Below the pieces are notes generated by a model that did no database searches, was not told the DNA's origin, and saw only the letters and a program-made list of their open reading frames with translations. Shown in pieces: positions 33,507-41,013 of a stretch of DNA of 64,000 bases (the first letter of the stretch is position 1; every line of letters begins with the position of its first letter). This DNA is from an uncultured Spirochaetales bacterium (GTDB taxonomy: Bacteria; Spirochaetota; Spirochaetia; Sphaerochaetales; Sphaerochaetaceae): contig CALXRC010000001.1 of NCBI GenBank assembly GCA_944390865.1, positions 1-64,000 on the forward strand, in the 5' to 3' direction. Position numbers and translations under genes: made by a program.

Positions 33507-34411
33507 AGAAACCTCCTCAGCGCATCATCAATCATCTTGCAGGCTTCATCAATGACAGGCTCATCCTCCGCTCTGAAGCCCTGAAGAGGACGGCGGACAG
33601 AACCAAGATACAGCCCGTCACGCTTTCTGATCACTTCTTTGAGTACGGAATAGAGATTCCCGCTGCATTCGCACATTTTGTAAATAATCGCATCAATAGC
33701 ATTCTGCAGATCTCTGGCACGCTGGTTCATTCCCTTTTCAACCGCCTCATCCGCTGCGATCAGAAGCTCCGGCATCACGCCATAAGTGCCGCCGATGCCG
33801 CCGTCAGCGCCAATCAGGCGTCCTGCGACAAACTGTTCGTCCGGACCGTTGAAAACAGTGAAATCCTCACCTCCATACATCTTGAACATCTGAATATCCT
33901 GTACAGGCATTGAAGAGTTCTTGACGGCCCTGACGCGCGGATTTTCCAGCATCCTGCAGAAAAGAGGCATTGTCAGGGCAACTCCTGCAAGCTGAGGAAT
34001 ATTATAGATCACAAAGTCCGTATCAGGCGCTGCCGATGAGATATCATTCCAGTAAGCGGCTACAGAAGCTTCCGGAAGGTGGAAGTAGATTGGAGGAATT
34101 GAAGCGATTGCATCAACACCGCAATCCTGCGCATGTCTGGCAAGCTCCATGCTGTCTGCTGTATTGTTGCAGGCAACATGAGCGATCACTCTGACTCTTC
34201 CCCTGCTGACCGCCATGACATTCTCAAGTATGGTTTTGCGCTCTTCCACACTCTGATAGATGCACTCGCCGGAAGATCCACCGACATAAAGCCCCTGAAC
34301 TCCCTTGCTGATAAGATTCTCTGCAAGCTCTCTGACAGCCTGAGCACTGACAGCTCCGCTTTCATCATAGCAGGCATAGAATGCCGGATATATTCCATGA
34401 TATTTCTTCAT
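33503..34411 (-). CDS. nanA: N-acetylneuraminate lyase
   Basis: Class I aldolase of the DHDPS/NAL family that splits N-acetylneuraminate to pyruvate and ManNAc. The 302-residue TIM barrel begins YHGIYPAFYACYDE. GGSSGECIYQS is the carboxylate-binding loop, FVIYNIPQLAGV holds the active-site Tyr, and VRAVKNSS holds the Schiff-base Lys. GTYGVMPELL follows. Neighbouring YhcH and epimerase genes support the sialate role over dihydrodipicolinate synthase. AGAGG precedes the ATG. Confidence 0.88.
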   Translation of the reverse strand: MKKYHGIYPAFYACYDESGAVSAQAVRELAENLISKGVQGLYVGGSSGECIYQSVEERKTILENVMAVSRGRVRVIAHVACNNTADSMELARHAQDCGVDAIASIPPIYFHLPEASVAAYWNDISSAAPDTDFVIYNIPQLAGVALTMPLFCRMLENPRVRAVKNSSMPVQDIQMFKMYGGEDFTVFNGPDEQFVAGRLIGADGGIGGTYGVMPELLIAADEAVEKGMNQRARDLQNAIDAIIYKMCECSGNLYSVLKEVIRKRDGLYLGSVRRPLQGFRAEDEPVIDEACKMIDDALRRFL

Positions 34412-34428
34412 TTTTTCCTCTTTCAGAC

Positions 34429-34451
34429 AACCGGCCTGATTAAGACCGGTT
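34429..34451 (-). promoter_or_regulatory. short stem-loop between the oxidoreductase and nanA
   Basis: AACCGG and CCGGTT form a 6-bp stem with an 11-base loop. There is no T-run. It is one of three such structures at gene junctions of this operon. Confidence 0.3.
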
Positions 34452-34460
34452 ATCGATTTC

Positions 34461-35573
34461 TCACTTTCCAGTCACTTCGCTGACTGCAACTTTACGGTTT
34501 TCAAAGCGGGAGATTGTGGCTGCATCAGCCGTGGCAATGGCAGCCCTTGCGGCCTCTCCTGTCATAAGGGCTCTGAACTCTTCAGGAACAGGATCTCCAT
34601 GCATGATTCCATTGAAGAATCCCATCTCATTCTTAATCACGCTCTGAAGCCACATCGGAGGCTTCTTTCCGGGATGTCCGTACTGAATGGCACCGTCCAT
34701 CTCAGTGCTGTGATAAATATGAGTACGATCTTCATCAAGCTCTTTTGAATCATGAGTCGTGTCTGTGACGACAGTGCCATCTTTGGTCTTCATAGTGAAA
34801 CCGGTGTTGCACATATCAATACGAATAAAGCCCTCAGTGCCTTCTATGAGCACATAGTGTTCAGGATAATGAAAGGCAGAACCATACTCGATTACGGCAT
34901 AAGTGTTGTTTCCAAACTCAAGCGAGAGCAGCAGCATGTCATCCTCATCGCCGAACATCTCCCCCTGATGAGCCACATTGCCGCCAACCATAACAACCTC
35001 CTTGGCCGGGCCCATGATGAACTGAATGCAGTCAAGCTCGTGAATATGATGATAAAGATGTCCGCCGGACTTTGCTCTTATCTTCTTCCAGCTGATCTCA
35101 GGCTGCGGTTCCTCCCAACCGTTTCTTGCAGAGTGGGCATACAGCACACGGCCGATCTTTCCCTGCTGAATGTACTGCTTGGCGATCCTTACTCCATGAA
35201 AGAAGTTCATGATATGACCGGCCATGAAAATGACTCCGTTCTCCTGAGCTGTCTTCACCATCTCGTCACAGTCTTTATAGCACAGGGCAATCGGCTTTTC
35301 GCAGAACACATGCTTTTTATGCCTGGCGGCACAGAGAACAGGTTCCTTGTGCAGATAGTTCGGGGTTGCGACGATGACAGCATCAATATCGGTCCTTGAG
35401 CACAGGGCCTCAAGGCTCTCAGCCGCATCACAGCCGAATTCTTCAGCAATTGTCTTTCCGTTTGAGGGATCGTAGACAGCCTTTACAGCAGCTCCGTCCA
35501 GAGTATTCAGGATTCTTCCCAGTTCAGCACCAAAATATCCTGTGCCGACAATACCATATCCGATATTTTTCAT
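34461..35573 (-). CDS. Gfo/Idh/MocA oxidoreductase, possibly 2,7-anhydro-sialate oxidoreductase (NanOx-like)
   Basis: A 370-residue NAD-dependent sugar oxidoreductase. The N-terminal Rossmann loop GIVGTGYFGAEL is followed by VIVATPNYLHKEPVL and the family's EKP motif in CEKPIAL. The C-terminal domain has SGGHLYHHIHELDCIQF, a His-rich stretch in the active-site region. Its length and place between nanA and an ABC importer match NanOx/YjhC enzymes, which convert 2,7-anhydro-Neu5Ac to Neu5Ac. That specific role is inference from context and resemblance; other sugar substrates are possible. AAGGAG precedes the ATG. Confidence 0.75.
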   Translation of the reverse strand: MKNIGYGIVGTGYFGAELGRILNTLDGAAVKAVYDPSNGKTIAEEFGCDAAESLEALCSRTDIDAVIVATPNYLHKEPVLCAARHKKHVFCEKPIALCYKDCDEMVKTAQENGVIFMAGHIMNFFHGVRIAKQYIQQGKIGRVLYAHSARNGWEEPQPEISWKKIRAKSGGHLYHHIHELDCIQFIMGPAKEVVMVGGNVAHQGEMFGDEDDMLLLSLEFGNNTYAVIEYGSAFHYPEHYVLIEGTEGFIRIDMCNTGFTMKTKDGTVVTDTTHDSKELDEDRTHIYHSTEMDGAIQYGHPGKKPPMWLQSVIKNEMGFFNGIMHGDPVPEEFRALMTGEAARAAIATADAATISRFENRKVAVSEVTGK

Positions 35574-35588
35574 TTTTCTCTCCTTTTT

Positions 35589-36425
35589 TTATTTAACAGA
35601 GCCTTCAGTAAGGCCGCCTGCAAGCTTATTTTGAATCAGAATGAAGAAGAAGATTGATGGAAGGACAACGAGGGCACTTGCGGCCATCATTGAACCCCAG
35701 TTCAGGATATCTGCCCCTTCAAGAGTGCGGACTGCGACAGACAGCGTTGTCTTGCTTGAACTTGAGACAAGCAGCATCGCATACAGGAATTCGTTCCAGG
35801 CATTGATGAACACATAAATTGCAGTGGACACTATGCCGGGACGCACAAGAGGAAGAACGACCTTTGTGAAGACCTGGATACGGTTCGCGCCATCAATCCT
35901 TGCAGCTTCTTCAATTCCGATCGGGACGGTCTTGAAAAATCCTACAAGCATCCATACCGCATAAGGAACACTGAATGACATATATACAAGAACAAGTCCT
36001 GTTCTTGTGTTTGTCAGATGAATGTTCCTCATGACAACGGCATAAGGAATGACAAGCATGATGGATGGAAACATGTAGCTTGTGATCAGAATCTTTGTCA
36101 TGATGTTTCCGAGCTTCGGAAAGAATCTGATGATTCCATACGCAGCCAGAGCAGAGATCACAGTGGCAATCACTGTTGTGGCAAGAGCGATGATCAGACT
36201 GTTCTTGATGTTCACTGTAAAACGCAGTGTAAAAAGAACGGTCTTGAAATTCTCGAGCGTCCAGTCCACAGGCAGGATTTTCGTGGGATTGGCCAGCATT
36301 TCACCGCTGGACTTGAATGCCGATACAACAAGCCAGATCAGAGGAAAGATTGCCATGACGCAGAGGACTGCCAGATAGATGTATGAAAAGCAGCTGCCAG
36401 CCGTAAATCGTTTTTTCAGACTCAT
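35589..36425 (-). CDS. CUT1 ABC transporter permease (MalG-like)
   Basis: A 278-residue inner-membrane permease with six predicted segments. The cytoplasmic EAA loop reads EEAARIDGANRIQVFTKVVLP, which couples to the ATPase. The C-terminus (GGLTEGSVK) is typical of MalG-type proteins. It overlaps the partner permease by four bases. No ATPase gene is in the cluster, so it likely shares a housekeeping MsmK-type ATPase. Confidence 0.9.
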   Translation of the reverse strand: MSLKKRFTAGSCFSYIYLAVLCVMAIFPLIWLVVSAFKSSGEMLANPTKILPVDWTLENFKTVLFTLRFTVNIKNSLIIALATTVIATVISALAAYGIIRFFPKLGNIMTKILITSYMFPSIMLVIPYAVVMRNIHLTNTRTGLVLVYMSFSVPYAVWMLVGFFKTVPIGIEEAARIDGANRIQVFTKVVLPLVRPGIVSTAIYVFINAWNEFLYAMLLVSSSSKTTLSVAVRTLEGADILNWGSMMAASALVVLPSIFFFILIQNKLAGGLTEGSVK

Positions 36426-37339
36426 TTGACATCCTCCTTTTCCCAGTGATTAATGACTTTGAAGTACAGGACACAGAGAATGACGAGGAAGAGCAGAAGC
36501 AGGACAGATGCAGTTGATGCGCGGCCGACCATCCTTCCAGTCCAGCCTGTATCATAAATGTAAATTGGCATTGTAGAGCTTGCTCCCGCAGGGCCGCCGC
36601 CTGTTATCATGTAAATCAAATCGAAGTTGTTGAAAATCCACACAGTGCGCAGGACTACAAGCAGGCCCACAACAGTCCTGATATGGGGGACCGTGATGTG
36701 AATGAATGACTGCAGGGCTGAGGCTCCGTCAATCTGCGCCGCCTCATACTGATCCTGTGGAATTGTCTGCAGCGCTGCATAGACATTGACCATTATCAGT
36801 GGAAAGCCATACCAGATGTTGATAAAAATCAATGAAGGCAGAACAAGGTCAGGATCAGAGAAAAACTGTACAAGACCTTCCGACAGTCCCAGATTCTGAA
36901 GTGAGACCGGCACAAAGCCATAAATACCGTTCAGCAGCCATTTCCATACCATTGCTGTTGCAATTGACGGAAAAGCCCATGGTATGATTGCCGTGATCCT
37001 GAATACATTGCGCATCACAGGAGATTTGATTCTGTTGAGGCAGAGTGCCCCGATGAATCCAATGATAATCTGCCCCAGCACACCAAAGACTGTCCAAATC
37101 AGAGAATTGACAAAAGATGACCAGAAGCCCGAATCGGTCAGTATGCGCTGATAGTTCTCAAAGCCGGTGAAATTATAGCTGCTGCGTATCATTGTCTTGT
37201 CAGTGAAACTGTAAAAGACTGTTGAGCAGAGCGGGTAAATCAGCAGGCAGATGACAACAAGCATTGCAGGGCCGACAAAAAACCATCTGGTCAGGGAACT
37301 GCCCTGTATTGATGACTTCCCCTTAAAGTTGTATCGCAT
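36422..37339 (-). CDS. CUT1 ABC transporter permease (MalF-like)
   Basis: A 305-residue permease with about six membrane segments, beginning in a short cytoplasmic tail. The EAA loop reads YEAAQIDGASALQSFIHITVP. GFENYQRIL and the late GGGPAGASSTMP are typical of sugar permeases of this family. It pairs with the overlapping MalG-like gene and the upstream binding protein to form an importer, here predicted for sialic acid or its anhydro form from the neighbouring catabolic genes. Confidence 0.9.
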   Translation of the reverse strand: MRYNFKGKSSIQGSSLTRWFFVGPAMLVVICLLIYPLCSTVFYSFTDKTMIRSSYNFTGFENYQRILTDSGFWSSFVNSLIWTVFGVLGQIIIGFIGALCLNRIKSPVMRNVFRITAIIPWAFPSIATAMVWKWLLNGIYGFVPVSLQNLGLSEGLVQFFSDPDLVLPSLIFINIWYGFPLIMVNVYAALQTIPQDQYEAAQIDGASALQSFIHITVPHIRTVVGLLVVLRTVWIFNNFDLIYMITGGGPAGASSTMPIYIYDTGWTGRMVGRASTASVLLLLFLVILCVLYFKVINHWEKEDVK

Positions 37340-37357
37340 ATTTCTTTTCCAATAATC

Positions 37358-37378
37358 TGCGGGGCTTACGGCCCCGCA
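37358..37378 (-). promoter_or_regulatory. stem-loop between binding-protein and permease genes
   Basis: TGCGGGGC and GCCCCGCA form a perfect 8-bp GC-rich stem with a five-base loop and no T-run. Such structures commonly protect the abundant binding-protein mRNA and lower permease expression. Confidence 0.5.
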
Positions 37379-37398
37379 TCAATTTGACTCGCTTCAGT

Positions 37399-38727
37399 TC
37401 ACTGAACCATAGTAGCGAAGATTTCATTGAGTTCTGCTTCTGCCGCAGCGGCTGCTTCTTCAACAGGTGTTCCGTTCATTATGATATCCTGGAACATTTC
37501 TTCAATGATTCCCTGGTTGGCAAGAAGTCCTGCCTGGGCACTCGGGCCGTGTTCGAATCCGATAGCACGTCCCATGTCAACTGCCTGTGCAATGACGGCC
37601 TCTTCCTCTGCGAACTGCTGGACAATCTCGTTGCTTCTGTAAGCTTCTGTCTCAGAGATTCCGGAAATCGCAGGAAGCATTCCGACAGGAACAGCACTGA
37701 GGAAATCAATGTAGTTTGATTCTTCATACAGATACTCTATGAAAGCCTCACAGATTTCAGGATGCTCACTGTTTTCCCAGATAACCAGAGGAATGTGCGT
37801 GGCCTCTGCGCTGTAGAGAGGATCATCCTCATTCATCCTCGGCAGCATTGCGCATGATACTTCAGGAAGCAGATCAGGGCGGTTGTTCCTGACGCCGTCA
37901 ATCATGAAGCCTGAGTTGAAGTCAAAGGCTGTAATGCCCTGGTAATACAATGTGGCATGGTCGTTGACTGTGTAGTTGATAGTCTCAGCCGGAGAACAGT
38001 TCTCATAGACCTTGACCCAGAATTTGATTCCTTCGATAGCCTCAGTACTTGTGAGGTTAGCCGTCAGATCATCGTTGAGCAGGCTTCCGCCGGCTGAACG
38101 CACATAGTAGTTCAGATAGCGTGTTCCAAGCAGATCGTTCGGACTGAGTGACACTGCTGCACCATAGACACCGTCTTTTGTAAGGGCGACTGCTGCATCA
38201 TAGAACTCGTCCCACGTCTGAGGAACTTCTAGTCCGGCAGCGGCAAGAAGGTCTTCTCTGTACCACATAACCTGGGCATGAGAATAATAAGGAATACCAT
38301 AAACGACGCCGCCGACTGTCATGTCTCCAAGAGCATTTGCACTGAAACGGTCCCTTCCTATGGCATCAATCACACTGTCAACAGGGTGAAGCACTCCGAC
38401 ATTCAGCATCTCAGCGACTTCTCCTGTATTCTGTGCTGTGCTCATATCGGGAAGATCTCCAGTTGTGAGACCAGCATTCCACTTGGTATTGAAATCGCCC
38501 CAGGCCATTGTCTCAATATTGATCGTGACGCCCGGATGCATTGCCATAAACTCTTCTGCAGCAGCTTGAATCGCCTCCATTCTCTTGCCCTGTGTGAATG
38601 AGTGCCAGAATGTGATGGTTCCGGAAAGTTCTCCATCAGCAGCCTGTGATGTTTCAGCAGAGCCCCCGGCAAATACCAGAGAAATGGACATCAGCAGCAA
38701 AAGTACTGCACTTGCTAGTTTCTTCAT
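37399..38727 (-). CDS. extracellular sugar-binding protein of a CUT1 ABC transporter
   Basis: A 442-residue family 1 solute-binding protein. A signal peptide (MKKLASAVLLLLMSISLVFA) is followed by GGSAETS, with no Cys after the signal, so it should be periplasmic and not lipidated. The mature start GTITFWHSFTQGKRMEAIQAA, GLTTGDLPDMSTAQNTGEV, and GVVYGIPYYSHAQVMWYREDLL are classical. Ligand preference is inferred from the neighbouring sialate genes. GGAGG precedes the ATG. Confidence 0.9.
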   Translation of the reverse strand: MKKLASAVLLLLMSISLVFAGGSAETSQAADGELSGTITFWHSFTQGKRMEAIQAAAEEFMAMHPGVTINIETMAWGDFNTKWNAGLTTGDLPDMSTAQNTGEVAEMLNVGVLHPVDSVIDAIGRDRFSANALGDMTVGGVVYGIPYYSHAQVMWYREDLLAAAGLEVPQTWDEFYDAAVALTKDGVYGAAVSLSPNDLLGTRYLNYYVRSAGGSLLNDDLTANLTSTEAIEGIKFWVKVYENCSPAETINYTVNDHATLYYQGITAFDFNSGFMIDGVRNNRPDLLPEVSCAMLPRMNEDDPLYSAEATHIPLVIWENSEHPEICEAFIEYLYEESNYIDFLSAVPVGMLPAISGISETEAYRSNEIVQQFAEEEAVIAQAVDMGRAIGFEHGPSAQAGLLANQGIIEEMFQDIIMNGTPVEEAAAAAEAELNEIFATMVQ

Positions 38728-38791
38728 TAATTTTACCTCCGTGTTTTCCGTTTGTATTTTCAGGATAAGTTGATAAAGCAGAAACCACGCA

Positions 38792-38827
38792 AGAATACGA
38801 TTCGCTTAATACTAGCATAAAACGATT
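38792..38827 (-). promoter_or_regulatory. candidate promoter and direct repeats before the binding-protein operon
   Basis: On the minus strand, TTATGC (38820-38815) and TATTCT (38797-38792) lie 17 bases apart. On the plus strand, ACGATT occurs at 38797 and again at 38822 (25 bases apart), each followed by two variable bases and CT. AraC-type regulators often bind such direct repeats beside the -35 element. Confidence 0.35.
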
Positions 38828-38850
38828 AACTTTTGAGCGTATATTATATA

Positions 38851-39744
38851 TTATTCTGCATTTCTTCTGTATTCCTGAGGAGAAATGCCGAAGTTTTCCC
38901 TGAAAAGGCGGCTAAAGTAGTTTGGATCCTCAATTCCGACAGAATAGGCAATCTGTGCTATATGCTCATTTGAGACCAGGAGCCTTCTGGCTGCCACTGT
39001 CAGTCGGCTGTCCGTAATGAAATCCACAGGGCTCTTGCCGGTATGCTTCTTGAACAGACGGCGCATTGATGATTCGCTCAGGCCAACCATCTCAGCAAGC
39101 CTGCTGCAGGATAGTGTCTGGTCAAAATGAGTAAGAATATAATCAGTCAGGGCATTGATGCGTGGATCCTGAGTCCTTTTGCTGATGATAGTCTCTCGCT
39201 GCAGTACATCCTCAATTTTATACTGCTTAATCGTTTCAGAAAGCTTCTTTTCAACAATTGCTGCCTTCTCGGTATCACCATGCTCGCACAGCCAGGCGAT
39301 GATGAGCTCCAGGTTTCCTCTGATGCGGAAAACCTTAGATCTGCAGCTGCTTACCGCAGCTGTCAGAGTCTGGTTGAAGCAGTGTGAAACAAACCTGTCG
39401 CCGAGGGTGTCAGTCACTCTTGCTATGTGATAATAATCCGCCAGGAAATCACCCTCATCCAGCTGAACACGCAGACGAAAGCGGATTGATATGAACTGAA
39501 ACGACTTAGAGCTTGTCTCGCAGAAAAGCCTGCACCCCTGCGGGATGTAGACAACCTGTCCCTCATGAACAGGAAACTCTTCCCCGTCTATCATGAAAAG
39601 CGCATCGCCCTTCTCTATCAGGCGGATCATGCAGTAAGGAATATAGCTCTCAGGATAGACCCATCCCCTCTGAAAGTTGTAGCGGTCGATATAGAGAAAG
39701 TCGAGCCGCATCGCCGTATAGAGCGTGTTCTTAAGATCATCCAT
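38851..39744 (-). CDS. AraC-family transcription regulator of the sialic-acid-type operon
   Basis: A 297-residue regulator with an N-terminal cupin sensor (GDALFMIDGEEFPVHEGQVVYIPQGCRLF) shortened here to its core, and a C-terminal AraC DNA-binding domain (CSRLAEMVGLSESSMRRLFKK and IAQIAYSVGIEDPNYFSRLF). It lies immediately upstream of the transporter operon on the same strand and probably controls it. No Shine-Dalgarno sequence is evident before the ATG. Confidence 0.82.
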   Translation of the reverse strand: MDDLKNTLYTAMRLDFLYIDRYNFQRGWVYPESYIPYCMIRLIEKGDALFMIDGEEFPVHEGQVVYIPQGCRLFCETSSKSFQFISIRFRLRVQLDEGDFLADYYHIARVTDTLGDRFVSHCFNQTLTAAVSSCRSKVFRIRGNLELIIAWLCEHGDTEKAAIVEKKLSETIKQYKIEDVLQRETIISKRTQDPRINALTDYILTHFDQTLSCSRLAEMVGLSESSMRRLFKKHTGKSPVDFITDSRLTVAARRLLVSNEHIAQIAYSVGIEDPNYFSRLFRENFGISPQEYRRNAE

Positions 39745-39803
39745 GAGAAAAAGTCTATCACATAATCAGCACAGTCCGGACAAAAATCTGATATGCAGAA
39801 AAC

Positions 39804-40979
39804 TCAGGAAGCCTGCTCTCTCCTGCTTATGACAAGCTTTGCAGCCATCAGTGCAAGCATCACGGCAAGCGCAAATAGAATAAGGGAGATTCCGCTTTCA
39901 AGTCCCTGCGTCTCAGCAACAGCACCGATGATGATAGGCATGATGATTCCGCCCACAGTAGCAACAGCAATACAGGTGCCTGTGGCAACTGTTGAAGAGT
40001 TGTACCTGCCTGGCATTGTGGACAGTGTTGTAGGATAGATTCCGCTCATGCTCATGCCGACGCCGAGCACTCCGATGACAGCCAGGACAGGTGTTCCGCT
40101 GAACACCATAAGTGCGAAGAAAGCTGTCATTATGAGACCAAGTATGAGAATGAGAATATTCTTGTTCATTTTATTGCTGATGCTTGTGCAGATCAGACGG
40201 CCGGCCAGAATCATGATCCACAGGAGAGACTGGATTGAAGGAGCGATTGATGCAGGGATCATGCCTGTATCTTTGAAATAAGTGACAAGCCAGCCTGTCA
40301 GGGAAGCTTCTGCACAGAGGTAGAAGAACATGATCATGGTGTTGAACCAGAAGTACTTGTCTTTCAGGAAGCTGTTTTCTCCGCCGTCTTTCTCCTTCTT
40401 TATCTTCTCACTGCTCAGCTTAGATGTGCCAAGCAGGATCAGTGCAAGAAGCATCAGCGCTGAGATTATCCAGCAGGGTGTGCGCCATGAAGAAGGAACA
40501 GCCACAGCGATCAGGGGAGAGACAAAGGCACCGACTGCGAAGCAGGCATGCAGCAGATTCAGGCCGCCTGCCTTGTTTGATGCATTCTGCCCTACTACAA
40601 CGTTTGTCATATTAGACAGAGTGCCTCTGCCAATACCTGTAAGGGCAAAGGCAAACATCAGTAAAAACGGATTCCCGTAAAGCGTCATCAGAACAAGTCC
40701 CAGAATAATGCCTGAGGCTCCAAGGACTGTGCTCTTCTTCCTGCCAAGGGCGTACGGCAGGAATCCGGCTAAATAAACAGCAAAGAGGTTTCCTATCTGG
40801 TGGAAGGAAAGCATGGTGCCCTGCACGGAATAAGACAGACTGTACTCTGCAGAAAGGCTTGGCAGCACTGCACCAAGCACAGTGCTGGTCATTCCTGAAA
40901 CCAGGAACGCGTAGTAGGTATAATAGAGCAAAGGTGCGTTTTCCCTTTTTACCCCAAGAAAGGAATTAAGTGATGCCAT
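39804..40979 (-). CDS. MFS transporter
   Basis: A 391-residue major facilitator with about twelve membrane segments. The segment AGFLPYALGRKKSTVLGA is the family's signature loop between helices 2 and 3 (G-x3-D/Y-x2-GR-K/R). TGIGRGTLSNMTNVVV and the central charged loop (SSEKIKKEKDGGENS) fit the two six-helix halves. The tail reads SRREQAS. The substrate is unknown; sugar permease relatives of FucP type are the closest impression. It lies between an AraC gene and a fused E1 gene on the same strand. GGAGG lies eleven bases before the ATG. Confidence 0.8.
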   Translation of the reverse strand: MASLNSFLGVKRENAPLLYYTYYAFLVSGMTSTVLGAVLPSLSAEYSLSYSVQGTMLSFHQIGNLFAVYLAGFLPYALGRKKSTVLGASGIILGLVLMTLYGNPFLLMFAFALTGIGRGTLSNMTNVVVGQNASNKAGGLNLLHACFAVGAFVSPLIAVAVPSSWRTPCWIISALMLLALILLGTSKLSSEKIKKEKDGGENSFLKDKYFWFNTMIMFFYLCAEASLTGWLVTYFKDTGMIPASIAPSIQSLLWIMILAGRLICTSISNKMNKNILILILGLIMTAFFALMVFSGTPVLAVIGVLGVGMSMSGIYPTTLSTMPGRYNSSTVATGTCIAVATVGGIIMPIIIGAVAETQGLESGISLILFALAVMLALMAAKLVISRREQAS

Positions 40980-41013
40980 AGTGTAAGCAGCCTCCAGAAC
41001 AGAGCAAAAAATA

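Noticed and set aside
34752-35399. 215-codon plus-strand frame opposite the Gfo/Idh/MocA gene
   Set aside because: It overlaps the Rossmann and active-site coding region on the other strand and resembles no family.
33063-37378. CRISPR-like array from the repeated hairpins of the sialic-acid-type operon
   Set aside because: The stems differ in sequence, sit singly at gene junctions, and have no regular spacers. No CRISPR array exists in the window.
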